64,000 nucleotides of DNA from Magnetominusculus dajiuhuensis (lineage in GTDB: Bacteria; Nitrospirota; Thermodesulfovibrionia; Thermodesulfovibrionales; Magnetobacteriaceae). The notes beneath the pieces are model-generated. The model saw only the letters and a list, made by a program, of their open reading frames with translations, did no database searches and was not told where the DNA came from. The stretch is from NCBI RefSeq assembly GCF_046044395.1, contig NZ_JBJUSG010000005.1, positions 1 through 64,000 of the forward strand. The letters run 5' to 3'. Shown here piece by piece: positions 43,937 to 53,800 of this stretch (positions are counted from its first letter, which is position 1; every line of letters begins with the position of its first letter). The translations under genes and the position numbers were made by a program.

Positions 43937-44185
43937 ATGTCTGAAATAAAGACAGCGTCTGAAATAAAGTTAACGTCTGAAATAAAGATAACCATTGGGG
44001 GAATGAGCTGTGGACATTGTATAGGGAGGGTAAAAAAGGCGATAGACGCCCTCACAGGGGTGGAGGGGTCAACCGTGGAGGTTGGCAGTGCTGTTGTGAG
44101 GATAAATAACGCTAAGACAACTCAAAAGGCCGTCGAAGAGGCAGTTAAAGGTGCAGGATATGAGGTGAAGACACCGGAACACTGA
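43937..44185 (+). CDS. Heavy-metal-associated domain protein (CopZ-like)
   Basis: An 82-residue HMA-domain protein with the metal site GGMSCGHC and the fold's second half GYEVKTPEH. It binds Cu(I) or another soft metal and could serve as a chaperone. The N-terminus has an extra 18 residues made of three repeats of SEIK (TSEIKL and so on), from an 18-base tandem repeat. AGGAGG precedes the ATG. No copper ATPase is adjacent. Confidence 0.88.
   Translation: MSEIKTASEIKLTSEIKITIGGMSCGHCIGRVKKAIDALTGVEGSTVEVGSAVVRINNAKTTQKAVEEAVKGAGYEVKTPEH
43940..43993 (+). repeat. Three 18-bp tandem coding repeats
   Basis: TCTGAAATAAAG followed by six variable bases occurs three times (43940-43957, 43958-43975, 43976-43993) and codes for the N-terminal extension of the HMA protein. 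The short, near-identical units indicate recent slippage. Confidence 0.8.
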
Positions 44186-44186
44186 A

Positions 44187-44281
44187 GCCGCCAACGAGCG
44201 GCAGCCCAAACGCGATAGACAGAGCGTGGAGAGATTTACGGGGTGAAGGGGGGGTTACCCCCCCTTCGTCGTTAATCCTTT
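44187..44281. repeat. Dispersed hairpin repeat, copy C
   Basis: Begins GCCGCCAACGAGCGGCAGCCCAAA and ends GGGTGAAGGGGGGG-TTA-CCCCCCC-TTCGTCGTTAATCC. It is copy B in reverse orientation with a variable middle. It lies between the convergent HMA and STAS genes. Confidence 0.75.
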
Positions 44282-44301
44282 ATTCTTACTGATACTTCTT
44301 A

Positions 44302-44640
44302 CTAATGCTGCAAGCTCTTCACAGCCTCATCCATAGTGTTATAAATCTTTAAAATAGTATCCAGTCCGGACATCTTCAGCACCTTAAACACCGCTTCTGA
44401 GGGTTCTGCAAAGGCAAGTTTGCCGCTGGTCTTTTTCATCTCTTTGGCGGCTGTGAGAAAAACCCTCAACCCGGCGCTGCTCACATACTCAAGCCCCTTT
44501 AGTGACACGACAATCTTGTCGGGGTTCTGGCTTAAAATATCCCTCATCTTTTCGTCGAGCGCGGAGGCGTTTGACGCATCCAAACGGCCATTTGAATGAA
44601 TCACATACAGCCCATCAATATTATCTATTTTTACGTCCAT
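44302..44640 (-). CDS. STAS-domain anti-sigma-factor antagonist
   Basis: A 112-residue STAS protein of the SpoIIAA/RsbV kind. The phosphorylatable serine lies in LEYVSSAGLRVFLTA. It would control a sigma factor or another partner through reversible phosphorylation. No anti-sigma kinase is adjacent, so its partner is elsewhere. It is divergent from the cNMP-binding gene. Confidence 0.88.
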   Translation of the reverse strand: MDVKIDNIDGLYVIHSNGRLDASNASALDEKMRDILSQNPDKIVVSLKGLEYVSSAGLRVFLTAAKEMKKTSGKLAFAEPSEAVFKVLKMSGLDTILKIYNTMDEAVKSLQH

Positions 44641-44749
44641 ACCATACTACCCCCTGTACTTATATACTTTAACTATTTGCTATAATACCACATAGCTGCG
44701 GCAAATACAAACTCAATGGCTGCACATAATGCGGGAGGTGTGGTACTAA

Positions 44750-46198
44750 ATGGACAAAAATAAATTCAGCTATCTGATGAGACGCCTGTACGGGGAGATA
44801 AAATCAGGAGATGTGGATGAGGCATATGAGACGTTTATGCTTATTCTGGAGTTGGTTTTCATAGACAAGAACAGTGTCCCAAGGTTTTTTCAGGAATTAC
44901 TGGATAAGGACACGCTGTGTATGTTTGACGACATATCTTTGGTCAAATACAATCATAAAGACACAATATGCAAAGAGGGAGACCGTGACTCACAGATGTT
45001 TATAATAGTAAGCGGCACGGTGCGCATATCTAAAAAGCCTGCAAAATCAAAAGGTCCGTTAGTCCCTCTGCCGCCTGTTTTGATAAATCACCTGATAACC
45101 ACACTTCTAACCGGGGGCGCAAAGACGCTGTCTAATCTTTCGATTGGCGATTTCTTTGGAGAGGCGGCCTTATTCTCATCAAAGCCTATGTCGGTCAGCG
45201 CTATTGCTGAGACCGATGTGGAACTGTTGGTGGTAAACGGCAAGTCACTTCAAAAGGCAATGACCGTCAAACCAAATCTACGCTCATTGCTCAGGGAGTA
45301 TTACGTTTCAAGGCTTGATTCCATGGTGGAATTCCTCAACAGTGAACAAGGCAAGCTTCAGTCATGCGCGTTTGGCGCACTGATAGGGACGGTAATGCCC
45401 GACAGGAGCAACAACTACACGGACACCTCAATGATGATAGGGGCTGAATCGGAGGAGGGGGAGGCGGCTTTTTCACTTAGTCCGAAATCACTATTAGAGA
45501 CCGGCCTTAAGAAAGTTATCAACCTCTACGCGGCAAATCGAAAGGCAGAGGCGGCGCTGTTATACCTTAGTATGTCCCGCGTTTTTATTAAGGAAATTGT
45601 TGTCGTTGCCGCTCATGAGGTTGTCCTCAGGGCAATGAACAATGACATGGTCAAAAATATTAAGCCGCTTTATAATGTGCTGGATAAATTTCAGCGCTTA
45701 GTGCCGTTGCCAGCCGCCGAGCCGCCCACTGAGGCGCACGATATACCAGATAGTTGCATGAATTTCCTCGCTTTATTTAACGATCTACTCAGAAGGAATC
45801 TTGACAAGGCAGTGCAGAAGCAATTTAAACAGGGGCAGACGATTGTGGCATATGGGGAAAACTCTGACGCCATATATGTAGTGAAAACCGGCTCTGTCAA
45901 GGTGTATCCGCATGGCATATCGCCTGAGTCGGGCGCTCATAGTGGCATTACCACAATCGGCAGTGGAGGAGTGTTTGGCGATTTTGATTTTTTCAATAAA
46001 AAACCGCGCACTGCCACAGTCATAGCCGACGACAACACATCGCTTTACGAAATAAACAGGGCGCTTGCCGGTAAAATTGTGAAAGAATATCCCGAAGTCC
46101 TCGAATTCTTTAAAAAGACATATCAGGCCGAAATCAATAACCTGATCAGAGAGGCCGACGCCATTAAGGCATACTATGAAAACGACCTGATTCCTTAG
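44750..46198 (+). CDS. Protein with two cyclic-nucleotide-binding domains
   Basis: A 482-residue protein without membrane segments. The first cNMP-binding domain (about 50-195) includes KEGDRDSQMFIIVSGTVRIS and GDFFGEAALFSSKPMS; the second (about 350-465) KQGQTIVAYGENSDAIYVVKTGSVKVY and GVFGDFDFFNKKPRTATV. The middle is helical. There is no DNA-binding or enzyme domain. It lies 54 bases before the giant activase gene, so it may sense a nucleotide for that system; this is inference. Confidence 0.85.
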   Translation: MDKNKFSYLMRRLYGEIKSGDVDEAYETFMLILELVFIDKNSVPRFFQELLDKDTLCMFDDISLVKYNHKDTICKEGDRDSQMFIIVSGTVRISKKPAKSKGPLVPLPPVLINHLITTLLTGGAKTLSNLSIGDFFGEAALFSSKPMSVSAIAETDVELLVVNGKSLQKAMTVKPNLRSLLREYYVSRLDSMVEFLNSEQGKLQSCAFGALIGTVMPDRSNNYTDTSMMIGAESEEGEAAFSLSPKSLLETGLKKVINLYAANRKAEAALLYLSMSRVFIKEIVVVAAHEVVLRAMNNDMVKNIKPLYNVLDKFQRLVPLPAAEPPTEAHDIPDSCMNFLALFNDLLRRNLDKAVQKQFKQGQTIVAYGENSDAIYVVKTGSVKVYPHGISPESGAHSGITTIGSGGVFGDFDFFNKKPRTATVIADDNTSLYEINRALAGKIVKEYPEVLEFFKKTYQAEINNLIREADAIKAYYENDLIP

Positions 46199-46279
46199 GG
46201 AAGAAAAACATGCGTATTAATTTACAGCGCGAATATAATATAATAAGAGTCTATGCGGGTAACTCCGATCGGAGGCAGA

Positions 46280-49200
46280 ATGAAGTATATTGGGCTTGAC
46301 GCTGGCTCTGTCAGTGTTAAGATTGTCGTTATGGACGAAGACGGCAACGTCATTGACAGCGTGTATGAAAGACACAAGGGCCATTCCATAGTTGTCGCGT
46401 ATAAGAACCTCGCCTCAATGAATTTGGATGGGTTGCCTGTTGCCGTGACCGGCACAGCCGGAAAGACGATTGCCGCAATATTGGGCGTAAGACATACAAA
46501 CGAGCTGGCGGCGCAGTCTTATGCCGCCAAGAGGCTCTTCCCATCTACCAACACGATAATCGAAATGGGCGGTGAGGATTCGAAGTTCATTATCCTTGAT
46601 GAAAGTGGCATAAGGGATTTTTCGATGAACTCTGTCTGTGCCGCCGGTACGGGTTCTTTTTTAGACCAGCAGGCCGAGAGGCTGAGGCTCTCGATAGAGG
46701 AGTTTGGCGAGATGGCGGTGAAGACACTGCACCCGCCGCGCATCGCCGGCAGGTGCAGCGTGTTTGCAAAGAGCGATATGATACACCTGCAGCAGATAGC
46801 CACGCCGGTAGAGGACATCGTGGCGGGGCTGTGTTTTGCCGTTGCGAGGAATTTTAAAGGCACAATTGTCAAGGGCAGGACCGTCGTGCCGGATGTGATG
46901 TTTCAGGGGGGAGTGGCCCTCAACAAGGGTATGGTAAGGGCATTCAGAGAGGTGTTTCAGCTTTCTTCTATCATAGTCCCTGAAAAATGCGAGTTTATGG
47001 TTGCCATTGGCGCTGTCTTAAAGGACATGAAAAGTGGTGAGCCGCAGAGACTTGATATTGCCCTCATTGATAAATATATCAGGTCGGCCAAATATGCCGA
47101 GGCAGGCCGCCCGCCGTTGATAACAGAAGGCGATGGCTTTATGGAAAGGCATGTAAGAACGGGTCATACAGTCAAATCCATAGAGCCGCTCACCGCCGGG
47201 GTTTCGTGTTTTTCTGAGGAGAACATGAGGGTTACGGCATACATGGGCGTGGATATCGGCTCAATAAGCACGAACCTTGCGGTCATAGACAAAGAAGGCA
47301 ATCTGCTGGCGCGGCGATATTTGATGACTGCCGGAAGGCCAATAGAGGCGGTAATGCAGGGCCTTTCCGAGATAGAAAAGGAGATTGGAGGGCGTGTTGA
47401 AATTGCTGGGGTAGGCACCACCGGCTCAGGCAGATATATGATAGCGGATTTCATTGGTGCTGACATTGTGAAAAACGAAATCACAGCCCAGGCCACCGCG
47501 GCAATTTACATTGACGATAGCGTAGATACGATTTTCGAGATAGGCGGGCAGGACTCCAAGTACATTTCCATTGAAGACGGCGTCATCACGGACTTTGAGA
47601 TGAACAAGGCGTGTGCCGCCGGTACGGGTTCTTTTTTAGAAGAGCAGGCGGAGAAACTCAATATATCCATAAAGGAGGAGTTTGCCAGCGAGTCGTTCTC
47701 CTCATGCCAGCCGTGCAATCTCGGTGAGCGATGTACGGTGTTTATGGAAAACTCACTGATGGCCAATATCCAGCGCGGGGCACAGAGGAATGATTTGCTT
47801 GCCGGCCTGTCGTACTCAATTGTGGAAAACTATATAAACAGGGTAGTTGCGGGCAAAAAGATTGGTAATAAGATTTTTTTTCAGGGCGGCACGGCACATA
47901 ACAAGGCCGTCGTTGCGGCATTTGAGAAGTTCACCGGCCAGACGATAACCGTCCCCCCGAATCACGACGTTACGGGGGCAATCGGAATGGCCATGATTGC
48001 CAGAGATGTTAAGTCCGGCGGTACGCCATCGGCGTTTAAGGGATTTTCGATAACGCAACGGCCTTATTCGGTCTCCTCGTTCGAGTGTAAGAGCTGCTCC
48101 AACGTGTGCGAGATTAACCGCGTTACGATAGAGGGCGAAAAGAGAAAGCTCTTTTACGGCGGCAGGTGCGAGAAATATGACATAAAAGAGAAGTCAGACC
48201 TTGAGGACTTCTTCGCCTTCAGAGAGGAACTCCTCTGGAAGGGCTATGAGCCGCCACCTGTTCAGTCGTCAAACGGCAAGGGCAAACCAGTCATTGGCAT
48301 CCCGTATATCTTCCTGTTTCACGAATTCCTGCCCTTTTGGACTACGCTTCTTGGCAAGCTGGGCTTTGGGGTGGTGGTATCGCCAAAGACGAACCGGCAG
48401 GTGGTAAACCTTGGTGTTGAAACGGTGCTGTCTGAGTCATGTTTCCCTGTGAAGGTTGCCCACGGGCATGTCAAATGGCTGCTTGAACAGGGCATTGACC
48501 ATATATTTCTGCCGTCTTTTATCAATATAAGCGCCCCCGGGGAGGACTTCTCTAAAGGCTCACCGTGTCCATATACCCAGACCATGCCGTATCTGTCACG
48601 GGCGGCCTTTAAAAATATGCACCTGTATAAGCCTGTAATAGACTTCGCGCGCGGCGATAGATTTCTTATCAAACAGTTGAAGAAGTCCTTCAGGAGCTTT
48701 TCTCTGCCCACAAAGACAATAGTAAAGGCGATAAAAGACGCGAAAAACGCGCAGGAAGAGTTCTATATAGAGATGCAGGAACGCGGTAGCCAGGTACTCC
48801 TTGGGCTTGCCGAAAAGACGATTGTTATCATAGGCAGGCCATACAATTCATTTGACAGCGGCGTAAACCTCCAGATACCGAAAAAACTGGCCTCATTGAA
48901 TGTCCTGTCCATCCCGATGGACATGCTGCCCCTTACAAAGGTTGACATAAGCGACCGCTGGCAGGAGATGTATTGGCGAAGCGGGCAACGCATTATAAAG
49001 GCGGCGAGGTTTATCAAGGACAACCCGTATCTGTATCCTATATACATAGGGAATTTTAACTGCGGGCCGGATTCCTTTATATTAAAATATTTTAAGGACG
49101 AACTTGGCGATAAGCCGTTTTTACATCTTGAAATAGATGAACACAGCGCCGACGCCGGTGCCATTACGCGCTGCGAGGCATTTTTAGACAGCATAGAGCA

Positions 49201-50461
49201 CAGAAAGACAAGGCCGTCGAAACCGCCGGAGATGCTTGTAAGGCCGATTATGCGGCCATCGAAGGACAACATAATCTATATACCGCGCATGTCCGACCAT
49301 GCCTTTGCCATTGCGGGGGCGTTTGAGTATTCGGGGATAGCCTCTGAGGTATTGCCACCGAGCGACGCCGAATCCATAGCCCTGGGACGAAAACACGTCT
49401 CAGGCAAGGAGTGCTACCCCTGCGCCGTCACAACCGGAGACATGCTCAGGAAGGTATTCTCTGAGGGGTTTGACGCCACACACTCGGCATTTTTCATGCC
49501 ATCGGGCACCGGTCCCTGCCGATTCGGGCAGTATAACGTATTTCAGCGACTGCTCTTAGATAATATCGGCCTGAAAGATGTCCAGTTGTTCTCACCGGTG
49601 CAGGATTCGACTTTTTACGAGGACTTGGGGATAGCGGGCAGGGATTTTATAACCCGCACATGGAAGGGAATCGTCGCCATTGAGCTGCTCACGAAGTGTC
49701 TGCACGAAACGCGTCCCTATGAAACTGAAAAAGGACGCACTCAGGCAGTCTATGACAAGTTCCTGATGCAGATATATGACTCCGTAAGGGCCGATAAACG
49801 TAAGCTGACAAACGTTTTAAAAGACGTGCGGGAGGAGTTTGGGGCTATCGCCGTTGACCGGACGCTCAGCAGGCCGACAATAGGCGTGGTGGGGGAGATA
49901 TTTGTCAGGTCAAATAAGTTTTCCAATGAAAATCTTGTTGAGAGGATAGAGGCCCTTGGTGGAGAGGTCTGGCTCGCGCCTGTTGAGGAGTGGATATATT
50001 ATGTGAATTATTTTGGACTGAAACATGCCTTGATAAAAAGGGATTATTCTGCTACTATAGATATCATCATAAAAAGGTTGTATAAAAAGAACATAGAGAG
50101 GCAGTATCACAAGTATTTTAAGGGTTTTTTAAAGACGCTGCACGAGCCGGACACGCGCCAGATAATCAGGAAGGCGCGTCCATACGTGGATGAGTCATTT
50201 GAGGGTGAGACGATACTAAGCATAGGAAAGTCGGTTGATTTGGCAGAGCGCGGCGTAGGAGGCATAGTGAACACGATGCCCTTTGGCTGTATGCCGGGAA
50301 CGATAGTGTCCGCGCTGATGAGGGCGTTAAGCAGGGACTACGCCATCCCCTCTATCAGCATCCCCTATGATGGAACGGAGTCTAACACATCAGTGATGCA
50401 GCTTGAGACTTTTATGGAACAAATAAAAAATAATCATAACGGGAGGCGGCATAGTGGGTAA
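46280..50461 (+). CDS. Giant CoA-dehydratase-activase-like protein (two ASKHA domains plus DUF2229)
   Basis: About 1393 residues from the ATG at 46280 (GGAGG upstream). Two BadF/HgdC-type ASKHA ATPase domains come first: domain 1 about 1-255, domain 2 about 320-580, each with DxGSxS, GGEDSK or GGQDSKY, and CAAGTGSFL whose cysteine ligates the bridging [4Fe-4S] cluster. A DUF2229 segment follows (about 660-890), and a C-terminal dehydratase-subunit-like part with Cys motifs (KECYPC, MPSGTGPCRFGQY). Known relatives (YjiL-like, 2-hydroxyglutaryl-CoA dehydratase activator family) are found in anaerobes; their reaction is unknown. Full length is usual for this family. Confidence 0.88.
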   Translation: MKYIGLDAGSVSVKIVVMDEDGNVIDSVYERHKGHSIVVAYKNLASMNLDGLPVAVTGTAGKTIAAILGVRHTNELAAQSYAAKRLFPSTNTIIEMGGEDSKFIILDESGIRDFSMNSVCAAGTGSFLDQQAERLRLSIEEFGEMAVKTLHPPRIAGRCSVFAKSDMIHLQQIATPVEDIVAGLCFAVARNFKGTIVKGRTVVPDVMFQGGVALNKGMVRAFREVFQLSSIIVPEKCEFMVAIGAVLKDMKSGEPQRLDIALIDKYIRSAKYAEAGRPPLITEGDGFMERHVRTGHTVKSIEPLTAGVSCFSEENMRVTAYMGVDIGSISTNLAVIDKEGNLLARRYLMTAGRPIEAVMQGLSEIEKEIGGRVEIAGVGTTGSGRYMIADFIGADIVKNEITAQATAAIYIDDSVDTIFEIGGQDSKYISIEDGVITDFEMNKACAAGTGSFLEEQAEKLNISIKEEFASESFSSCQPCNLGERCTVFMENSLMANIQRGAQRNDLLAGLSYSIVENYINRVVAGKKIGNKIFFQGGTAHNKAVVAAFEKFTGQTITVPPNHDVTGAIGMAMIARDVKSGGTPSAFKGFSITQRPYSVSSFECKSCSNVCEINRVTIEGEKRKLFYGGRCEKYDIKEKSDLEDFFAFREELLWKGYEPPPVQSSNGKGKPVIGIPYIFLFHEFLPFWTTLLGKLGFGVVVSPKTNRQVVNLGVETVLSESCFPVKVAHGHVKWLLEQGIDHIFLPSFINISAPGEDFSKGSPCPYTQTMPYLSRAAFKNMHLYKPVIDFARGDRFLIKQLKKSFRSFSLPTKTIVKAIKDAKNAQEEFYIEMQERGSQVLLGLAEKTIVIIGRPYNSFDSGVNLQIPKKLASLNVLSIPMDMLPLTKVDISDRWQEMYWRSGQRIIKAARFIKDNPYLYPIYIGNFNCGPDSFILKYFKDELGDKPFLHLEIDEHSADAGAITRCEAFLDSIEHRKTRPSKPPEMLVRPIMRPSKDNIIYIPRMSDHAFAIAGAFEYSGIASEVLPPSDAESIALGRKHVSGKECYPCAVTTGDMLRKVFSEGFDATHSAFFMPSGTGPCRFGQYNVFQRLLLDNIGLKDVQLFSPVQDSTFYEDLGIAGRDFITRTWKGIVAIELLTKCLHETRPYETEKGRTQAVYDKFLMQIYDSVRADKRKLTNVLKDVREEFGAIAVDRTLSRPTIGVVGEIFVRSNKFSNENLVERIEALGGEVWLAPVEEWIYYVNYFGLKHALIKRDYSATIDIIIKRLYKKNIERQYHKYFKGFLKTLHEPDTRQIIRKARPYVDESFEGETILSIGKSVDLAERGVGGIVNTMPFGCMPGTIVSALMRALSRDYAIPSISIPYDGTESNTSVMQLETFMEQIKNNHNGRRHSG

Positions 50462-50549
50462 CGTAAAAAAATGGAGAAAGAAGAAGATGTCCAAGCACAA
50501 GCACAAAAAGCTACGCAGGAAGATGAAGTTTCAGCGCAGGAGAAAATAG
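50454..50549 (+). CDS. COX24/AURKAIP1-domain mini-protein (bS22-like)
   Basis: A 31-residue, very basic protein (GTG start, GGGAGG eight bases upstream) with WRKKKMSKHKHKKLRRK and FQRRRK. This is the signature of small COX24/AURKAIP1-domain proteins, related to the mitochondrial ribosomal protein mS38 and thought to be a small ribosomal subunit component. It overlaps the end of the activase gene by eight bases. It is far below usual gene-calling thresholds. Confidence 0.8.
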   Translation: MGNVKKWRKKKMSKHKHKKLRRKMKFQRRRK

Positions 50550-50844
50550 CCGCGTGTTTTAATTATCGTTAGATGCAAGAGGGCACAGAAGGGCTTGTTA
50601 CCTGTGCCAATTGCAAGAGGAATGAATGGCAACAGAATGCCATAGCCTTTGTCTGCCATTCCCGTGAAAACGGGAATCCAGAGTGTTGTCAGAGCGTTGT
50701 ATGTGCATGGAGTTGCAGTATTTTGCAATTGGCTCACTATATAACCTGTCTTGATGGGTATATCTTAGATCCGATGGCCTTTATGTTGGGGGAGCTACAC
50801 TTTAACTGGATCAAAAGCCGGTGCCGGGCGGGTGGTGTGCAAGC
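50550..50844. other. Intergenic region with REP-like palindrome
   Basis: No gene is supported. A GCCATTCCCGTGAAAACGGG-AATCC palindrome at about 50653-50677 belongs to the dispersed family also found in the kinase gene. A plus-strand open frame over 50573-50848 includes this repeat and I do not call it. Confidence 0.5.
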
Positions 50845-53800
50845 GTGAAGCTATATCCAAAAACTACTATTATTTTGTTGTCCACGGCATTATTGCCTAT
50901 TATTGTAATAAGCGTTGCCGCTTATTACATCGCCGCGGTAGTATTAAAACAACATATCGTTGACAGTCTTGAATCCACTGCAATAGTTCAGAAAAATAGA
51001 ATCGAAAACAACCTGCAGAGAAATGTCGAGAGAATGGACCTCATTACGAGCAGACCTCCGATGCGTGCAGCGCTTGAGAATTATTTAAGAACCGGAGATA
51101 AAGAACAACGGGAAATAGTCACCACTGTTCTATCCAATGCAAAGGCAGTCGTAAAAGACATACAAAACATACACATATTGAATTTAGAAGGAAAGGTGGC
51201 CGTCTCAACGAATGATTCATTACTTAGTGTGGACTTTTCCAAAGAAGATTTTTTTATCAGGGGAAAGAGCGGTTACTCGATGGATGTTTTTTCCCTTAAT
51301 AAAGATAAAGTTGTCAATTACCTATCGTGTCCCTTAGTGCACGAAGAGAGACTATTAGGGATATTGGTTGTGGAAACCAGATTTGACCCGATTATAAAAA
51401 TCACAAATGATTATGCCGAATTGGAAAAGACAGGCGAAACTGCCCTTGCAAAGATTGATAAAAATGGGGACGCCCTTTTTATTGTCCCCCTGAGATTCGA
51501 TAAAAATGCGGCGTTAAAAAGGACTGTCAGTATGAGTAACATAAATACTCCGATTGTTCAGTCATTGATGAAAGGAGATAAGATCATTGACGATGCAATC
51601 GACTACAGAGGGATGGAGGTGCTGTGTGTAACGAGGCATATCGGACAGACCAACTGGGGATTAGCAGTAAAAATAGACAGAGATGAAGCGTTTTCTCCGC
51701 TTTTAAAACTGCGCAATCTCTTCGTAGGAGTTGCTGCTATTACGGTTATACTCATACTGATAATCTCTTTTTACAGCGCCCGTTCGATCACCATGCCTAT
51801 TATGAATCTTACAACCACTGCAAGGAGAATAAAGGAAGGTGACACATCTGCAAGGGCGGACGTTAGCTCGTGCGATGAAATAGGTTTCTTATCGGAGACG
51901 TTCAACGAAATGACTGCTAACCTGTTAGAATCCAGAAAAAAACTTGAACACGATATTGATGAACAATACAAGTTGTTTTTCGAGAATGCTGTGGAGACGA
52001 TTTTGCTCATTGAAGCCGAAGGACAACATATTGGTGCAATAATTAAGGCAAATAAGTCGGCTTCGGAAATGTATGGTTATACGATTGAAGAGCTTCAGGA
52101 GATGTCCGTCTACGACATGAACCCTGCCGATAAAGCCGACCCCGTCAGAGAAAGCATAGATAGAGTTATCTCTGGAGAACAATTAAAAGGTGAGACGATA
52201 AACATAAGGAAAGATGGCAGTAGTTTCCCTGTCGAGTTTACGGCAGTCTTGCTGGAAATTAAAAACAAGAAATACATTATTGGATTTTCAAAAGATATTT
52301 CGGAGCGTAAAAATATGGAGGCAGCACAGATTACAGCCCGCAAAGAAGCCGAAAAAGCCAACAAGGCAAAGAGTGAGTTTATCGCCAACATAAGTCATGA
52401 GATACGGACTCCAATGAATGCAATCATCGGGTTATCCTCCCTCGCCCTGAAAACCGATTTAACGGCAAAGCAACGGGATTACATTAGTAAGTTGCTGCTG
52501 TCAGCAAAGTCATTGTTGGGGATAATAAATGATGTCCTTGATATTTCCAAGATAGAATCCAATAAACTCGAAATAGAGGCGATAGATTTCAATCTTGATG
52601 ATATTTTAAACGATATCGCAGCCATTCACACGTTGAAGGCGGAAGAAAAGGGAATCGAACTCATCTATTCACTCAGTGACGATATACCAAAACAATTGAC
52701 AGGCGATCCTTTACGGTTGGGACAGGTAATTACGAATTTGCTAAACAACGCTATCAAATTCACTGAAAAAGGAGAGATAATCCTGTCAGTAAGGGCGTTG
52801 CATGTGACTGAGACAGAGATCATCTTAGAGTTTTCGATAAGCGATACGGGCATAGGAATCAAGCCTGAACAATTAACGTCCTTATTCAGACCTTTTACCC
52901 AGTTAGACGCCTCTACTACAAGAATCTATGGCGGAACCGGACTTGGATTGACAATATGTAAAAATCTGGTAAAACAAATGCACGGTGACATAACCGTAAC
53001 GAGTGAGTACGGTAAAGGAACCAAATTTACTTTTACCGTGCTATTGGGCTGCCAGAGGCCATGTGGGGCAGACCGTTACGCATTTCCCCCCGATTTTCAT
53101 AAACTAAAGGCATTGGTTGTTGATGATAATGAAACATCGAGGACTATATTGAAGTCGATTTTAGAGTCCTTCTCCTTTAGCGTAACCACCGTAGATTCCG
53201 GAGAGTCGGCGGTCAATGAGATAAAACTGGTATCGGGCGCGCCGCAAGATTGCCAATACAGGTTGACTTTAATGGATTATAAAATGCCGGGGATGGACGG
53301 CATTGAGACTATAAAACGTATTCAGAACAACGCTGGCCTTATTAACGTCCCTACTATAATTATGGTTACTGCACATGACAGCGATGACCTAAGGCAATCG
53401 GCCAAAGAACTTGGGGTTGATGTGTGCCTTAGTAAACCCGTTCATCCCTCACTTTTATTTAACGCCATACTTGAAGTGTTTGGGCAATGTAAACCCTTAT
53501 CTGCAAAAAAACTTGCGACGGAATTACATACGGTGGAAGACATCAAAGGTGCAAAGGTTTTAGTCGTTGAGGACCATCCGATAAACAGGCAGGTTGCCAG
53601 GGAATTACTCGAACTATCTGGAGTTAAGGTTGAATTTGCCAACAATGGCCGAGTTGCCGTATCAAAAATAGTGGAACAAGGAAATGTTTACGACGTTGTT
53701 TTAATGGACATACAGATGCCGGAGATGGACGGATTTCAGGCGACGACTGCGATTAGGAAAAAATACTCCCAAGATGAACTTCCTATTATAGCAATGACGG

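Noticed and set aside
50573..50848. 91-codon plus-strand open frame after the activase
   Set aside because: It spans a REP-like palindrome and has no ribosome-binding site or family motif.
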